From Actinokineospora diospyrosa (GTDB taxonomy: Bacteria > Actinomycetota > Actinomycetes > Mycobacteriales > Pseudonocardiaceae): a stretch of DNA of 64,000 bases. The first letter of the stretch is position 1; every line of letters starts with the position of its first letter. The position numbers and the translations under genes are program-made. The notes beneath the pieces are model-generated. The model ran no database searches. It was not told the origin of the DNA and saw only the letters and a list, made by a program, of their open reading frames with translations. Where the stretch lies: contig NZ_JAMTCO010000001.1 in NCBI RefSeq assembly GCF_024171925.1, forward strand, positions 310,001 to 374,000, written 5' to 3'. Below, piece after piece: positions 15,718 through 24,554 of this stretch.

Positions 15718-16661
15718 GACCGCGCGGGCCGCAGGTTGGTGAAGTCCGCGCGCACCTCACCGGTGTCGTCGATGCGCAGCGGCTGGCGCACCGGCGTCGG
15801 GTCGGCGACCTCTTTGGAGAACTCGCCGTCGATCCGCCACACCCCGCTCGGGCGCCGCTTGGGCTCGAAGCGGATGTTGAGGGTGAACCGCTCGCAATCG
15901 AACTCCGGGGTGCAGCAGTAGAACGGCGCGATCTCACCGGTGCGCACCCGGAAGAAGAAGTCGTGCTCGTCGCCGGGCTCCAGCGGGTGCGGCGGCCGCA
16001 GCGTGAACGCCACCCGGTCGGCCGACACCATGGCCGGGGACCGCACCTCGCCGCCGGAGATCTCGTCGATGCCCAGCGCGGCCAGGTCGACCGACCCGCC
16101 CGCCAGCCCGAGCCGCCCGACCGAGATGGCGTGCCGCACGTCGGTCAGGCCGCGCTGGTGGCTGACGATCCGGCGCGTCTCGAAGACCTCCACCTCCGCG
16201 CCGCGCAGCACCAGCCGGACCTGCAACCGCTTGGTGTGCCAGGGAACGCCCGGGTCCCCGCCCTCGCGCGCCGCCGCCGCGCAGGCCAGCTCCGCGACCA
16301 GGTAGACGACCTCGTCGGCGCGCCGCTGGATGGTCCGCACGTCCCGGTCCGCCGCGCGCCCGAACTCGGCCAGGCGGGTCGTGTAGCCGGCGTTGGTGGG
16401 GTTGTCCAACCCGAACACCACCCGCGCCAACGCCCGCCGCCCCTGCGGCAGCCGCTCCACGAGCCCGCGCACCGCGGCGACCAGCTTGTCGCGCACCGCG
16501 CCCGGCGCGTCGTCCGCGCGCACCCCGGCCAGTTCGCGCAGCACCGGGCCCGCCGAGGCCGGTAGCCCGACCTGGTGCACCCCGAGGCCCTTGCGCACGT
16601 GCTTGAGTTCCTGGTTGAGGATCTCGAGCCGACGATCGGTGTCCACACCCCTCACCCCCAT
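15669..16661 (-). CDS. conserved actinobacterial hypothetical protein, paralog of the gene at 22301
   Basis: About 330 residues, soluble, with no recognised domain. The N-terminal part is helical; the centre carries DVRTIQRRADEVVYLVAELA, WHTKRLQVRLVL and EVFETRRIVS; the end is DDTGEVRADFTNLRPARSYGIGW. The same pattern recurs in the protein at 22301 (RTIRRRVDESILTVTQLA, WHTEELRTVVTL, EVFEFRRLVA, LSYGLRW), so the two are paralogs. The ATG at 16661 was chosen; the nearby alternative is GTG (DTDRRLEIL). The 3' end lies inside the tail of the TIR-STAND gene in antisense. It is divergent from the HTH-NB-ARC gene across a region with a perfect 10-bp inverted repeat. Function unknown. Confidence 0.75.
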   Translation of the reverse strand: MGVRGVDTDRRLEILNQELKHVRKGLGVHQVGLPASAGPVLRELAGVRADDAPGAVRDKLVAAVRGLVERLPQGRRALARVVFGLDNPTNAGYTTRLAEFGRAADRDVRTIQRRADEVVYLVAELACAAAAREGGDPGVPWHTKRLQVRLVLRGAEVEVFETRRIVSHQRGLTDVRHAISVGRLGLAGGSVDLAALGIDEISGGEVRSPAMVSADRVAFTLRPPHPLEPGDEHDFFFRVRTGEIAPFYCCTPEFDCERFTLNIRFEPKRRPSGVWRIDGEFSKEVADPTPVRQPLRIDDTGEVRADFTNLRPARSYGIGWAPTSWASTES

Positions 16662-16751
16662 CTCCCCGGCGGGCACCCGAGTGTACCCAGCGCGCCACCG
16701 CGCGCGAATTCCGCACCCTATTTCACGTTCGGCTCCGGAAACGGCTCCAGG

Positions 16752-16782
16752 TGTTTCCTGGTACAGGAAAAACCAGGAAACA
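16752..16782. promoter_or_regulatory. perfect inverted repeat, probable operator
   Basis: TGTTTCCTGG and CCAGGAAACA, 10-bp perfect arms with an 11-bp spacer that itself contains another CAGGAAA; a further CAGGAAACC follows. It lies between the divergent genes at 16661 (-) and 16882/17007 (+). A related GGGTTTCC/GGAAACCC palindrome precedes the paralogous gene at 22301, so both may be read by one regulator. Confidence 0.6.
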
Positions 16783-16881
16783 GGAAACCCCTGTCGCCAC
16801 CGGCCCACCCCGGAAGACCATTGGTGTGTCGGATTTACCGGCACCAGGCGAGAACTTCACGACAATGGAGGGGGGAGACCG

Positions 16882-16935
16882 GTGCACACCCACTACGTCA
16901 CCATTGTGCTGCTGGCCGTCGGTCTGCTCGGATGA
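16882..16935 (+). CDS. 17-residue hydrophobic leader micro-ORF
   Basis: GTG-initiated frame encoding (M)HTHYVTIVLLAVGLLG and then TGA. A very strong purine-rich ribosome site (GGAGGGGGGAG, 16867-16877) lies 4-5 bp upstream. The stop is ATGA-overlapped at 16932 by an in-frame upstream start of the NB-ARC gene, so translation of the micro-ORF could feed directly into that gene. It may be a regulatory leader peptide or a small membrane peptide. The strong SD and the overlap are seen; the function is inferred. Confidence 0.5.
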   Translation: MHTHYVTIVLLAVGLLG

Positions 16936-17006
16936 CCGCGACCACCCGGGGGCGGCCGGAACCCGCCCCCGGGTGCGCCCAGCCGCCGGATCGAGAACCA
17001 GGAGCC

Positions 17007-19178
17007 ATGACCGAGTTCGGAACCGCGTTGCGCCAGCGCAGGCACGCCAGGGGCATGTCACTGACGGCGCTGGCCGAGGCCGCCTACATCAGCCGCGGCT
17101 ACCTCAGCAAGATCGAGACCGGGAAGGCAAGGGCGAGCCGCGAGGTCGCGGCCGCCTGCGACGCCGCCCTGCAGGCGCAGGGCGGCCTGCTCGCCCTGCT
17201 CGACGAGCCGGGGCAGCAGCCCCGGCGCGCCGGGGGCGGCCTGCGCGGCCTGCCCGAGGCCACCGGCCACCTGGTGGGCCGCGCCGAGGTCCTCGACCAG
17301 CTGTCCTCGGTGCTGCACGGCGACTTCGTGCGGATGTGCGTCGTGCACGGGCTCGCCGGGGTCGGCAAGACCACCGTGGCGGTCAGCGCGGCCCGCGACG
17401 CCGAGGACGCCTTCCCGGACGGGTCGGTGTTCCTCGACCTGCGCGGCCACACCCCCGGCGCCACCCCGGTGCACCCGCTGGAGGCGCTGCACGCGCTGCT
17501 CAGCCTGCTCGGCGTCGCCCGCGAGCGCGTCCCGCCCGATGTGGACGGCCGGTCGAACCTGCTGCGCGACCTGCTGCGCGGGCGGCGGATGCTGCTGGTG
17601 TTCGACAACGTCGCCAGCGCCGCCCAGGTCCGCCCGCTGCTGCCCGCCGAGGACGGCTGCCGGGTGCTGATCACCAGCCGGGGCAGGCTGCCCGCGCTGG
17701 ACGAGGCCTGGCCGATCCCGCTGGGCATGCTCGACCCCGCCGACGCGGTCACCCTGCTGCGCTCGGTCGCCGGTGACCGGGCCCCCACCGCCGCGGAGGC
17801 CGCGGAGATCGTGGCCCTCTGCGGGTACCTGCCGCTGGCGATCCGCATCGCCGCCGCCCGCCTGGTCTCCGGCACCGGCGCGCGCCTGCGCGACCGCCTC
17901 GTCGACGAGCGCACCCGCCTGCTCGCCCTCGACGACGGCGAGCGCGCCGTCGCCGCCGCCTTCGCCCTGTCGCACGCGGCGCTGACCGACGCCGAACGCG
18001 CCCTGTTCGGGCTGCTGGCCGTGCACCCCGGCCCGGTCCTGGAGATCCCGGCCGTCGAGGCGATGGCCGCGCTGCCCGTCGGCGAGGCCGAGGTCCTGCT
18101 CGACCGCCTGCACGACGCCAACCTGATCACCGTCGAGGCCTCCGGGCACATCGGCGTGCACGACCTGGTGCGCGCCTTCGCCGCCCGCCACGCCACGCCC
18201 GCCGAGGACGTCCGGGCCACCGCCGTGGTCCGGCTGGTCGAGTACGCCCTGGCCAAGGTCCTGGCCGCCGACCAGACCCTCGAACCCTCCCGCTACCGCC
18301 CGGCGATCGAGCACACCCCGCTGCCGCCCTTCGCCGACCCCGAGGGCGCGCTGGGCTGGCTGCGCGCGCAGTGGCCCACCCTGGAGCGCGTGGTGGACCT
18401 GGCCGCGAGCCACGCCCTGCACAGCGCGTGCTGGCAGCTCGCGTTCGTGCTGCGGGCGTTCTTCTTCCGCGACAAGCTGTACGAGCCGTGGCTGGCGACC
18501 CACACCAGGGCCCTGCACGCCACCGAGGCGCTGGGCGACCTCTCCGCCACCGGGATGATCCTCAACAACCTCGGCATGGCCTACATCGACGCGGGCCGCA
18601 TCACCGACGCGATCTCCTCCCACGAGCGCGCCCTGGCCGCGTTCACCGCCGCGGGCAACGAGTGGGGCCGCACCGACGCGCTCTCCAGCCTCGCCTGGGC
18701 CCGCCTCTACCACGACGAACCGGAGGTGACCGCGCGCGACCTGGGCGTGGCCCTGGCGGCGTACCGCAGCGCCGGGCGGATGCGGAATGTGGCCATCGCC
18801 TCCCGCGGCATCGCCCTGGCCCTGACCATGCTCGAGCGCTACGACGAGGCGCTCGAGTTCGCGGAGAGGGCCCGCGCCCAACCGGAACAACAACCGGTCG
18901 ACGTCCTGATGGCCATCAACTGCCTCGCCTGGATCCACTACAGCGCGGGCCGCCTCGACGAGTCCGTCCGGCTGTACACCGAAGCGTGCGGTTTGGCTGA
19001 ACTGGCGGGCAGCGCGTACGAGCGAGCGCGCGCTTTGACGGGCTTGGGGAATGTGGCCGCTTCGCGAGGGGACGTGGCGGCTTCGCGGGCGCATTGGGGG
19101 GAGGCGGACCGGCAGGAGACGCGGTTGTTGCCGGAGGTGTTGCAGGAGGAGAGGGTTCGGCGCGAGTTAGGGGGATGA
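17007..19178 (+). CDS. HTH (XRE)-NB-ARC-TPR STAND regulator
   Basis: 723 residues. An XRE-type HTH (residues 5-60: LRQRRHARGMSLTALAEAAYISRGYLSKIE), then NB-ARC with Walker A GLAGVGKTT (115-123), Walker B LLVFDN (196-201), RVLITSRG sensor motif and GYLPLAIRIAA (GLPL motif). A winged-helix part follows and then TPRs from about 490 to the end (LNNLGMAYIDAGRITDAISSHERAL and further units). Family members act as ATP-dependent transcriptional switches, often of antibiotic or development genes. The ATG at 17007 follows GGAG; an in-frame ATG at 16932 overlaps the micro-ORF stop and would add 25 residues rich in Pro/Arg. No adjacent target gene is evident except the divergent hypothetical. Confidence 0.9.
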   Translation: MTEFGTALRQRRHARGMSLTALAEAAYISRGYLSKIETGKARASREVAAACDAALQAQGGLLALLDEPGQQPRRAGGGLRGLPEATGHLVGRAEVLDQLSSVLHGDFVRMCVVHGLAGVGKTTVAVSAARDAEDAFPDGSVFLDLRGHTPGATPVHPLEALHALLSLLGVARERVPPDVDGRSNLLRDLLRGRRMLLVFDNVASAAQVRPLLPAEDGCRVLITSRGRLPALDEAWPIPLGMLDPADAVTLLRSVAGDRAPTAAEAAEIVALCGYLPLAIRIAAARLVSGTGARLRDRLVDERTRLLALDDGERAVAAAFALSHAALTDAERALFGLLAVHPGPVLEIPAVEAMAALPVGEAEVLLDRLHDANLITVEASGHIGVHDLVRAFAARHATPAEDVRATAVVRLVEYALAKVLAADQTLEPSRYRPAIEHTPLPPFADPEGALGWLRAQWPTLERVVDLAASHALHSACWQLAFVLRAFFFRDKLYEPWLATHTRALHATEALGDLSATGMILNNLGMAYIDAGRITDAISSHERALAAFTAAGNEWGRTDALSSLAWARLYHDEPEVTARDLGVALAAYRSAGRMRNVAIASRGIALALTMLERYDEALEFAERARAQPEQQPVDVLMAINCLAWIHYSAGRLDESVRLYTEACGLAELAGSAYERARALTGLGNVAASRGDVAASRAHWGEADRQETRLLPEVLQEERVRRELGG

Positions 19179-19251
19179 AGGTGCGGGATTCAGCGATGCC
19201 CTTTTGCGGCGGCTGCCTGTGGGGCAGCCACCTCTGGCGGGTGCGCCGGAG

Positions 19252-20439
19252 TTGTCCACAGGCCCTCGCTTGGCCCACCCGCGTTGTGGGTGGGACTCGG
19301 TAGGCTCGATTCGGGGGCTGCTGCGCACGGTTTGATCTTGAGGGGCCTGGGTCCTGTGCACCCACCAAGATCAACTGTCCTGAGCAGCCCCCGAATCCAA
19401 GTCTACTCAGGGGGACTGACAATTCGGGCGGAGCGAGCGGGGTGCCTGTGGACAACTTGGTGCCCGCCAAGCGATCCAGCCGCTGGCAAGCTTGCTGCGT
19501 CGAGTTGTCCACAGGTCCGCGTTCGCTCGGCTCGGTCGCTGCTTTCTTCGCGTAGACTTGATTCGGGGGCTGCTCAGGACGGCGTGATCTTGGACTGTCG
19601 CTTGCCAGGAGCCCCGGAATGGTTGCTGCTGCAGGGATCGGAAGGCCGGATTCAGGTCGCCTCGGATGCTCGCCCAAGATCGAACCACGCTGAGCAGCCC
19701 CCGAATCCAGTCTACCCGAGGGGGCCGACAATCTGGGTCGAGCGAGCGGGGTGCCTGTGGATAACTTGTTGCCCGCCAAGCGATCCGACCGCTGGCGGGC
19801 CCGCTATAGCGAGTTGTCCACAGGCCTGCGTTCGCTCGGCTCGGTCGCCGTTTTCTTCGCGTAGAATTGATTCGGAGGCTGCTAAGGACGGTGTGATCTT
19901 GGGCTGCTTGTCAGGAGCCCTGGAATCGTTGCCGCTGCAGGGATCGGAAGGCCGGATCTAGGTCGCCTCGGACGCTCGCCAAGATCGAAACGCGCTGAGC
20001 AGCCCCCGAATCCAGTCTACCCAAGTGGATCGGCGGCCGGGCAGGTCAAGCGGCAGGCTTGTGGACAACTCGATATCCGCGTCTCGTGTCGGGACCTTCG
20101 GGTGCTCGCCAAGATCAAAGCGGGCAGAGTCGCCCCCGAATCCAGCCTACCCCAAGGGGATCGGCGGCCGGGCAAGTCGAGCGGGACGCCTGTGGACAAC
20201 TCGGCGCCCAGGGCGCGTACCGGGCTCGGGTGTGTCTCTCAAGATCAAACCGCGCGGAGCAGCCCCCGAATCCAGTCTACGCAAGGGGGACTGACAATCG
20301 GGCAAGTCAAGCGGGAGGCCTGTGGACAACTCGCTGGCCAGTGCCCGCAGGGGCCACGAGTTGTCCACAGCCCCACGCTCACCCGGCCCGCTCATCGACT
20401 CTCCTTGGGTAGACTGGATTCGGGGGCTGTTGAACGCGA
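19252..20439. repeat. array B of DnaA-box/41-bp-core modules (9 modules)
   Basis: Non-coding. Each module is a TTGTCCACA 9-mer, about 40 bp of variable DNA, then a 41-bp core containing GATTCGGGGGCTGCT and ending GATCTTG. Forward cores start at 19299, 19552, 19861 and 20409 (the last cut off by the GMC stop); inverted cores end at 19406, 19715, 20020, 20150 and 20280. Forward/inverted pairs form huge hairpins with loops of 25-82 bp. Boxes: 19252, 19447(-), 19505, 19756(- TTATCCACA), 19814, 20060(-), 20191(-), 20321(-), 20361. Box-to-core spacing is 38-41 bp throughout. The stretch around 19500-19800 is an inverted copy of 23880-24170, loops included. No gene is supported in 19179-20439. Confidence 0.9.
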
Positions 20440-21888
20440 TTAGCGGGACAGCAACTCCGCCGCGCGTTCGCCGATCATGACGGCCGGGGCGTTGGTGTTG
20501 CCGGTCGGGACGGTGGGGATGATCGAGGCGTCGGCGACCGCCAGGCCGGTCAGGCCGTGCACGGCGAGGTCCGGGCCGACGACCGCGAGCGGGTCGGTGC
20601 CCATCTTGCAGGTGCCGACCTGGTGGTGGTACGTGATCGCGGTGCGGCGCACGTAGTCCTCGACGTCGGTGCCCGCCGACGGGTAGAGCTCGCGGGCGCC
20701 CCACTGCTCGGCGAGGGCGGGCGCGGCACCCAGGCGGCGGCACTGCTCGACCGAGGCGACCAGGCTGGCGAGGTCGTCGGGGTGCTCGAGGGCGGCCAGG
20801 TCGATCAGCGGCTCGTCACCGGCGCCCGGCCCCGACAGGCGCAGGCTGCCCCGGCTGCGCGGCGTCACCATGCCCGCCATCAGGGAGAACCCGGTCGGCG
20901 GTCCGGACATCCACGGCTCGTACATCGGCACGCTGAAGTGGATCGGCTGCGTGTCGGGCAGCGCCAGCCCGGGCCTGCTGCGCCAGAACAGGTGCGTCTG
21001 GGTGACCGAGCGGCCGCTGACCGGGGGCTCGACCTCGCGCCGGTCGGTCGCGAAGATCACCGGGGCCAGCAGGTGGTCGTGCAGGTTCTCGCCGACCCCG
21101 GCCAGGTCGGCGACCACGTCGATGCCCAGCGCGCGCAGCTGCGCGGCCGGGCCGACACCGCTGCGGAGCAAGATCGTGGGGGACGCCAGGGCGCCCGCGG
21201 ACAGGACCACCCGGTCCGCGCGCAACTCCCGGAGCTCACCGTCGACCTCGGCGAGCACGCCGACCGCCCGGGTCCCCTCGAACAGCACCCGGTGCACCAA
21301 GGATCCTGTGTGGACAGTAAATTTGGGATCGCCAAGAATTGGCTCCCCGTAAGCGATCCACGTGTTGATGCGGCGGCCGTCGCGGGCGGTGATCTGCTCG
21401 ACGGACACGCCGTCGAGGTCGCCGTCGTTGTAGTCCGGGTTGAACTCGATGCCGATCTGCCCAGCCGCGTCCAAAATAGACTGCTGGACCGGGTGCAGCG
21501 GCTGGTTGGCGGTGATCGGGAGCAGGTCGTTCTCGATCCGCTCGTACACCGCCCGCACGTCCGCCCACGCCCAGCCCGGCTGCCCCCAGCCGTCGTAGTC
21601 GGCGGCCGCGCCGCGGACCCAGATCATCGCGTTGAGCGAGTGCGACCCGCCGAGCACCTTGCCCCGCGGCAGGTGCAGGCGCCGGTTGGCCGCGTGCGGC
21701 TGGGGCACGGTGTGGTGGTCCCAGTCCTGCGGCCCGTGCCACAGCTCCCCCGCCCGCGCCGGGTCGTGGATCGCCGGGTTGGTGTCCGGGCCGCCCGCCT
21801 CGAGCAGGGTGACCCGCGCCCCCGCGTCGACCAGCCGACGCGCCACGACCGAGCCGGCCGAGCCCGCTCCGACCACGATGACGTCCAT
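20440..21888 (-). CDS. GMC-family FAD oxidoreductase (choline/alcohol dehydrogenase-like)
   Basis: 482 residues. The FAD-binding start is DVIVVGAGSAGSVVARRL (GxGxxG) and E at LLEAGG. GMC signature 1 covers LPRGKVLGGSHSLNAMIWVRG and signature 2 GALASPTILLRSGVGP. The C-terminal catalytic pair is the His of YHHQVGTCKMG and the Asn of NTNAPAVMIGE. These enzymes oxidise primary alcohols such as choline, aryl alcohols or polyethylene glycol; substrate unknown. The ATG at 21888 has AGGGAAGG upstream. The gene is isolated between the two repeat arrays, and its stop abuts the last core of array B, which may serve as its terminator. Slightly shorter than the usual 520-550 residues. Confidence 0.92.
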   Translation of the reverse strand: MDVIVVGAGSAGSVVARRLVDAGARVTLLEAGGPDTNPAIHDPARAGELWHGPQDWDHHTVPQPHAANRRLHLPRGKVLGGSHSLNAMIWVRGAAADYDGWGQPGWAWADVRAVYERIENDLLPITANQPLHPVQQSILDAAGQIGIEFNPDYNDGDLDGVSVEQITARDGRRINTWIAYGEPILGDPKFTVHTGSLVHRVLFEGTRAVGVLAEVDGELRELRADRVVLSAGALASPTILLRSGVGPAAQLRALGIDVVADLAGVGENLHDHLLAPVIFATDRREVEPPVSGRSVTQTHLFWRSRPGLALPDTQPIHFSVPMYEPWMSGPPTGFSLMAGMVTPRSRGSLRLSGPGAGDEPLIDLAALEHPDDLASLVASVEQCRRLGAAPALAEQWGARELYPSAGTDVEDYVRRTAITYHHQVGTCKMGTDPLAVVGPDLAVHGLTGLAVADASIIPTVPTGNTNAPAVMIGERAAELLSR

Positions 21889-22020
21889 GCGCCCCGCCTT
21901 CCCTGTGTGCCTGGCCACAGCTTGGCAACGGCACGCCCGCCCCGGCTGCCCCCGGCGGCGATCGATTCGCCCGCAGTCAACGACAGTGCGGCGCCGGACA
22001 AACCAGCCGGTCACGCTGGG

Positions 22021-22119
22021 TCACGACAGGATGCCGAGCACCCACCCCGTGATGAACCCGATGACCAGCAGCCACAGCCCGAACCGGGCGGCCTGCCCCG
22101 GTGAGAACAACATCGCCAT
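22021..22119 (-). CDS. 32-residue single-pass membrane microprotein
   Basis: MAMLFSPGQAARFGLWLLV followed by IGFITGWVLGILS. One hydrophobic segment (residues 13-31) after a short polar head. A strong ribosome site GAGGAGGGGCGAG lies directly upstream of the ATG at 22119. It sits 132 bp upstream of the GMC gene on the same strand, so co-transcription is possible. Function unknown; small proteins of this layout are common but rarely annotated in actinomycetes. Confidence 0.65.
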   Translation of the reverse strand: MAMLFSPGQAARFGLWLLVIGFITGWVLGILS

Positions 22120-22186
22120 CTCGCCCCTCCTCGATCCGCGGATCCCGACCCCTCCCATGGTGCGGCCGCCCGGCGGGGGTGACGAG

Positions 22187-22226
22187 GGGTTTCCTGTCGC
22201 CTGCGCGGTGCCTGCCCGGGAAACCC
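22187..22226. promoter_or_regulatory. GGGTTTCC / GGAAACCC palindrome upstream of the paralog
   Basis: 8-bp perfect arms with a 24-bp spacer, 75 bp upstream of the 22301 gene. The half-site (G)TTTCC and a nearby TGTCGCC also occur at the palindrome in front of the paralogous gene near 16752-16797, suggesting shared control. Confidence 0.45.
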
Positions 22227-22300
22227 GCCCGGCATGACAAGTACCGGACAACTCCTGGTCAACAGGACACGCGCGGGCCCGCGCCCGGTTCAATCGGACC

Positions 22301-23182
22301 GTGCACCCACTCGCCGCCGACCTCAAGGCCCTGCGCCGCGGCCGGGCCGTGCACACGACGCCGCTCCCGCCGCGCATCGGCCCGGCCCTGCGCACCCTCT
22401 GCGCGATCACCCCCACCGACGACGACGTCGCCGCCCGCACCAAGGTGGTCGACACGCTCACCGAGCTGGCCGAGAAGCTGCCCGAGGACCTGCGGCTCTG
22501 CTTCACCGCCGCGTTCGCGCTGACCGAGGAGACCCGCCACCCCTTCTACGTCGACCGCCTCGCCTGGGCCGGTGCGCAGCTCAGCCGCGAGAGCCGCACC
22601 ATCCGCCGCCGCGTCGACGAGAGCATCCTGACCGTCACCCAGCTCGCGCACTCCCGCCCCCGCGCGACGTGGCACACCGAGGAGTTGCGCACGGTGGTGA
22701 CGCTGACGGCCGAGCCGGAGGTGTTCGAGTTCCGCAGGCTGGTCGCTGACACCGAGATCACCGACGTCGACCTGGGGTGGTCGACGAAGGCGGGGGTGGA
22801 GGACCTGGCGATCGACCTGATCCACGGTGGCGTGCTGACCGAGCGGGTGCGCAAAGCCCGCAATCGAGTCGCAACAACTGTCCGGCTGCCGGTGCCGTTG
22901 CGGACGGGACAGGTCCACGACCTCGCGGTGCGATTGCGCCCGCAGCCGATGCACCGGCACTACGTGTGCACACCCCACACCCGGTGCCAGTTCTTCACAT
23001 TGCGCGTCGCGTTCTCCTTGGCGGACCTGCCGGAGCGGGTGCTGCTGGTGGACGGGGTGCCGCCCAGCGAGGTGGAGGACGACCTGGCCGACCACCACCG
23101 GCTGGCGCTGGACGGAACGGGCCAGATCACGGTGACGTTCACGGACCTGACGCCGCACCTGTCGTATGGGCTTCGCTGGTAG
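22301..23182 (+). CDS. conserved actinobacterial hypothetical protein, paralog of the gene at 15669-16661
   Basis: 293 residues, GTG start at 22301. The helical N-terminal half has PRIGPALRTLCAITP and RTIRRRVDESILTVTQLA; a second half is probably beta-rich (WHTEELRTVVTL, EVFEFRRLVADTEI, VRLPVPLRTGQVHDLAVRL, CTPHTRCQFFTLRV) and ends in SYGLRW. Pattern and order match the protein at 15669, including a Cys near CTP and the terminal (T/P)..LSYG. No catalytic motif is recognised. It is flanked on the left by the GMC gene and microprotein and on the right by repeat array C. Function unknown. Confidence 0.75.
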   Translation: MHPLAADLKALRRGRAVHTTPLPPRIGPALRTLCAITPTDDDVAARTKVVDTLTELAEKLPEDLRLCFTAAFALTEETRHPFYVDRLAWAGAQLSRESRTIRRRVDESILTVTQLAHSRPRATWHTEELRTVVTLTAEPEVFEFRRLVADTEITDVDLGWSTKAGVEDLAIDLIHGGVLTERVRKARNRVATTVRLPVPLRTGQVHDLAVRLRPQPMHRHYVCTPHTRCQFFTLRVAFSLADLPERVLLVDGVPPSEVEDDLADHHRLALDGTGQITVTFTDLTPHLSYGLRW

Positions 23183-23190
23183 TTTCCCTT

Positions 23191-24497
23191 TTGTCCACAA
23201 CGGGTTGCGCTGTCCACAGTGCGAACTTGGTTCTGGGCCTTGCTGTTGCCGGCCCGGTAGGCTGGATTCGGGGGCTGCTGAGCGCTTGTGGATCTTGCGG
23301 CTCGCGGTGGGACACCTCGGGGCGGGCACCGGTTCGCAAGATCAAACCGCGCTGAGCAGCCCCCGAATCCAGTCTACGCAAGGGACGGCCACTCGCGGGC
23401 AGGTTGAGCGGGGGACTGTGGACAACTGTGGCGAGTGCCTGGGCAGCTCCACTCCGCGGCAAGATCGAATCGCGCTCGGCAGCCCCCGAATCCAGTCTAC
23501 TCGGGGGAGGTCGCGAGTGGGGCGGGCGAGCGAGGGGTCTGTGGACAACTCGGCGCGGCCGGGCACTTCGCGCGGTCTGGGTCGTGGTCGGCGGAGTTGT
23601 CCACAGGCCGCCCGCTTGACTTGCTCGATTGGCAGTCCCCCTCGCCTAGACTTGATTCGGGGGCTGCTCAGCGCGATTTGATCTTGGCGAGCATGCGCGG
23701 CGTCGCGTGCCTCTTCCCGTCGATCCTTTGCGCAGTCTTGATTTCGCGGCTTTCTGTTGGGTGGGCGGCGGTCCGGTAAGATCAAACCGCGTCGAGCAGC
23801 CCCCGAATCAGTCTACGTGGGGGAGGTCGCGAACGGGACCGGCCAGAGGGGGCCTGTGGACAACTCGCTGTGGCGGGCCCGCCAGCGGTCGGATCGATTG
23901 GCGGGCACCCAGTTGTCCACAGGCACCCCGCTCGCTCGCCCCAGATTGTCGGCCCCCTTGGGTAGGCTTGATCCGGGGGCTGCTCAGCGCGGTTTGATCT
24001 TGGCGAGCATCCGAGGCGACCTGGATCCGGCCTTCCAATCCCTGAAGCGGCAACGATTCCAGGGCTCCTGGCAAGCAGCCCAAGATCGAACCATCCTGAG
24101 CAGCCCCCGAATCCAGTCTACGCGAAGAAAGCAGCGACCAAGCCGGGCGAACGCGGACCTGTGGACAACTCGCAGTGGCGGGCTCGGCGGCGGTCGAATC
24201 GTTTGAGGGCACCAAGTTGGCCACAGGGGCCCGACTCGCTCGGCCCGGATTGTCGGTCCCCTCTGAGTAGGCTTGATTCGGGGGCTGCCGAGCGCGGTTT
24301 GATCTTGACCGGGCATCCAAGGCTGGCGGGCTGCTGCACCGTCCTCGACTGGCCGATCCCGTCGATCCCCTGCGTGGTCAGGGCTTCCCGAGCCGCCCGG
24401 GTGCGAGGCAAGATCAAACCGCGCTGAGCAGCCCCCGAATCCAGTCTACGCAAGGGAAGCGCGGGAAGGTATCGAGCGAGCACGGGCCTGTGGACAA
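23191..24497. repeat. array C of DnaA-box/41-bp-core modules (9 modules)
   Basis: Same module as array B. Forward cores start at 23257, 23646, 23962 and 24267; inverted cores end at 23377, 23500, 23816, 24121 and 24449. Boxes: 23210 (CTGTCCACA), 23417(-), 23540(-), 23597, 23855(-), 23913, 24160(-), 24217 (TTGGCCACA), 24489(-), plus an extra TTGTCCACA at 23191. Spacing box-core is 38-41 bp. Order is fwd-inv-inv-fwd-inv-fwd-inv-fwd-inv, giving four full hairpins. Nothing in 23183-24554 looks coding; several open frames run through it but only because the GC-rich repeat lacks stops. Confidence 0.9.
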
Positions 24498-24554
24498 CTC
24501 GCCGGGGCAGCGGAACCAGGTCAAGGAACCAGGCCAAGGGGCTAGGCCAGAGGG

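Noticed and set aside
19284-19961. Open frame through array B
   Set aside because: Runs through hairpin repeats, has no SD and repeats itself only because the DNA does.
19252-24497. The arrays as the chromosomal replication origin
   Set aside because: DnaA boxes are many, but no dnaA, dnaN, recF, gyrB or parAB genes surround them and no AT-rich unwinding region is seen; boxes are bound into repeats.
19252-24497. CRISPR array
   Set aside because: Repeats occur in both orientations, spacing is irregular between pairs, spacers are not unique, and no cas gene is present.
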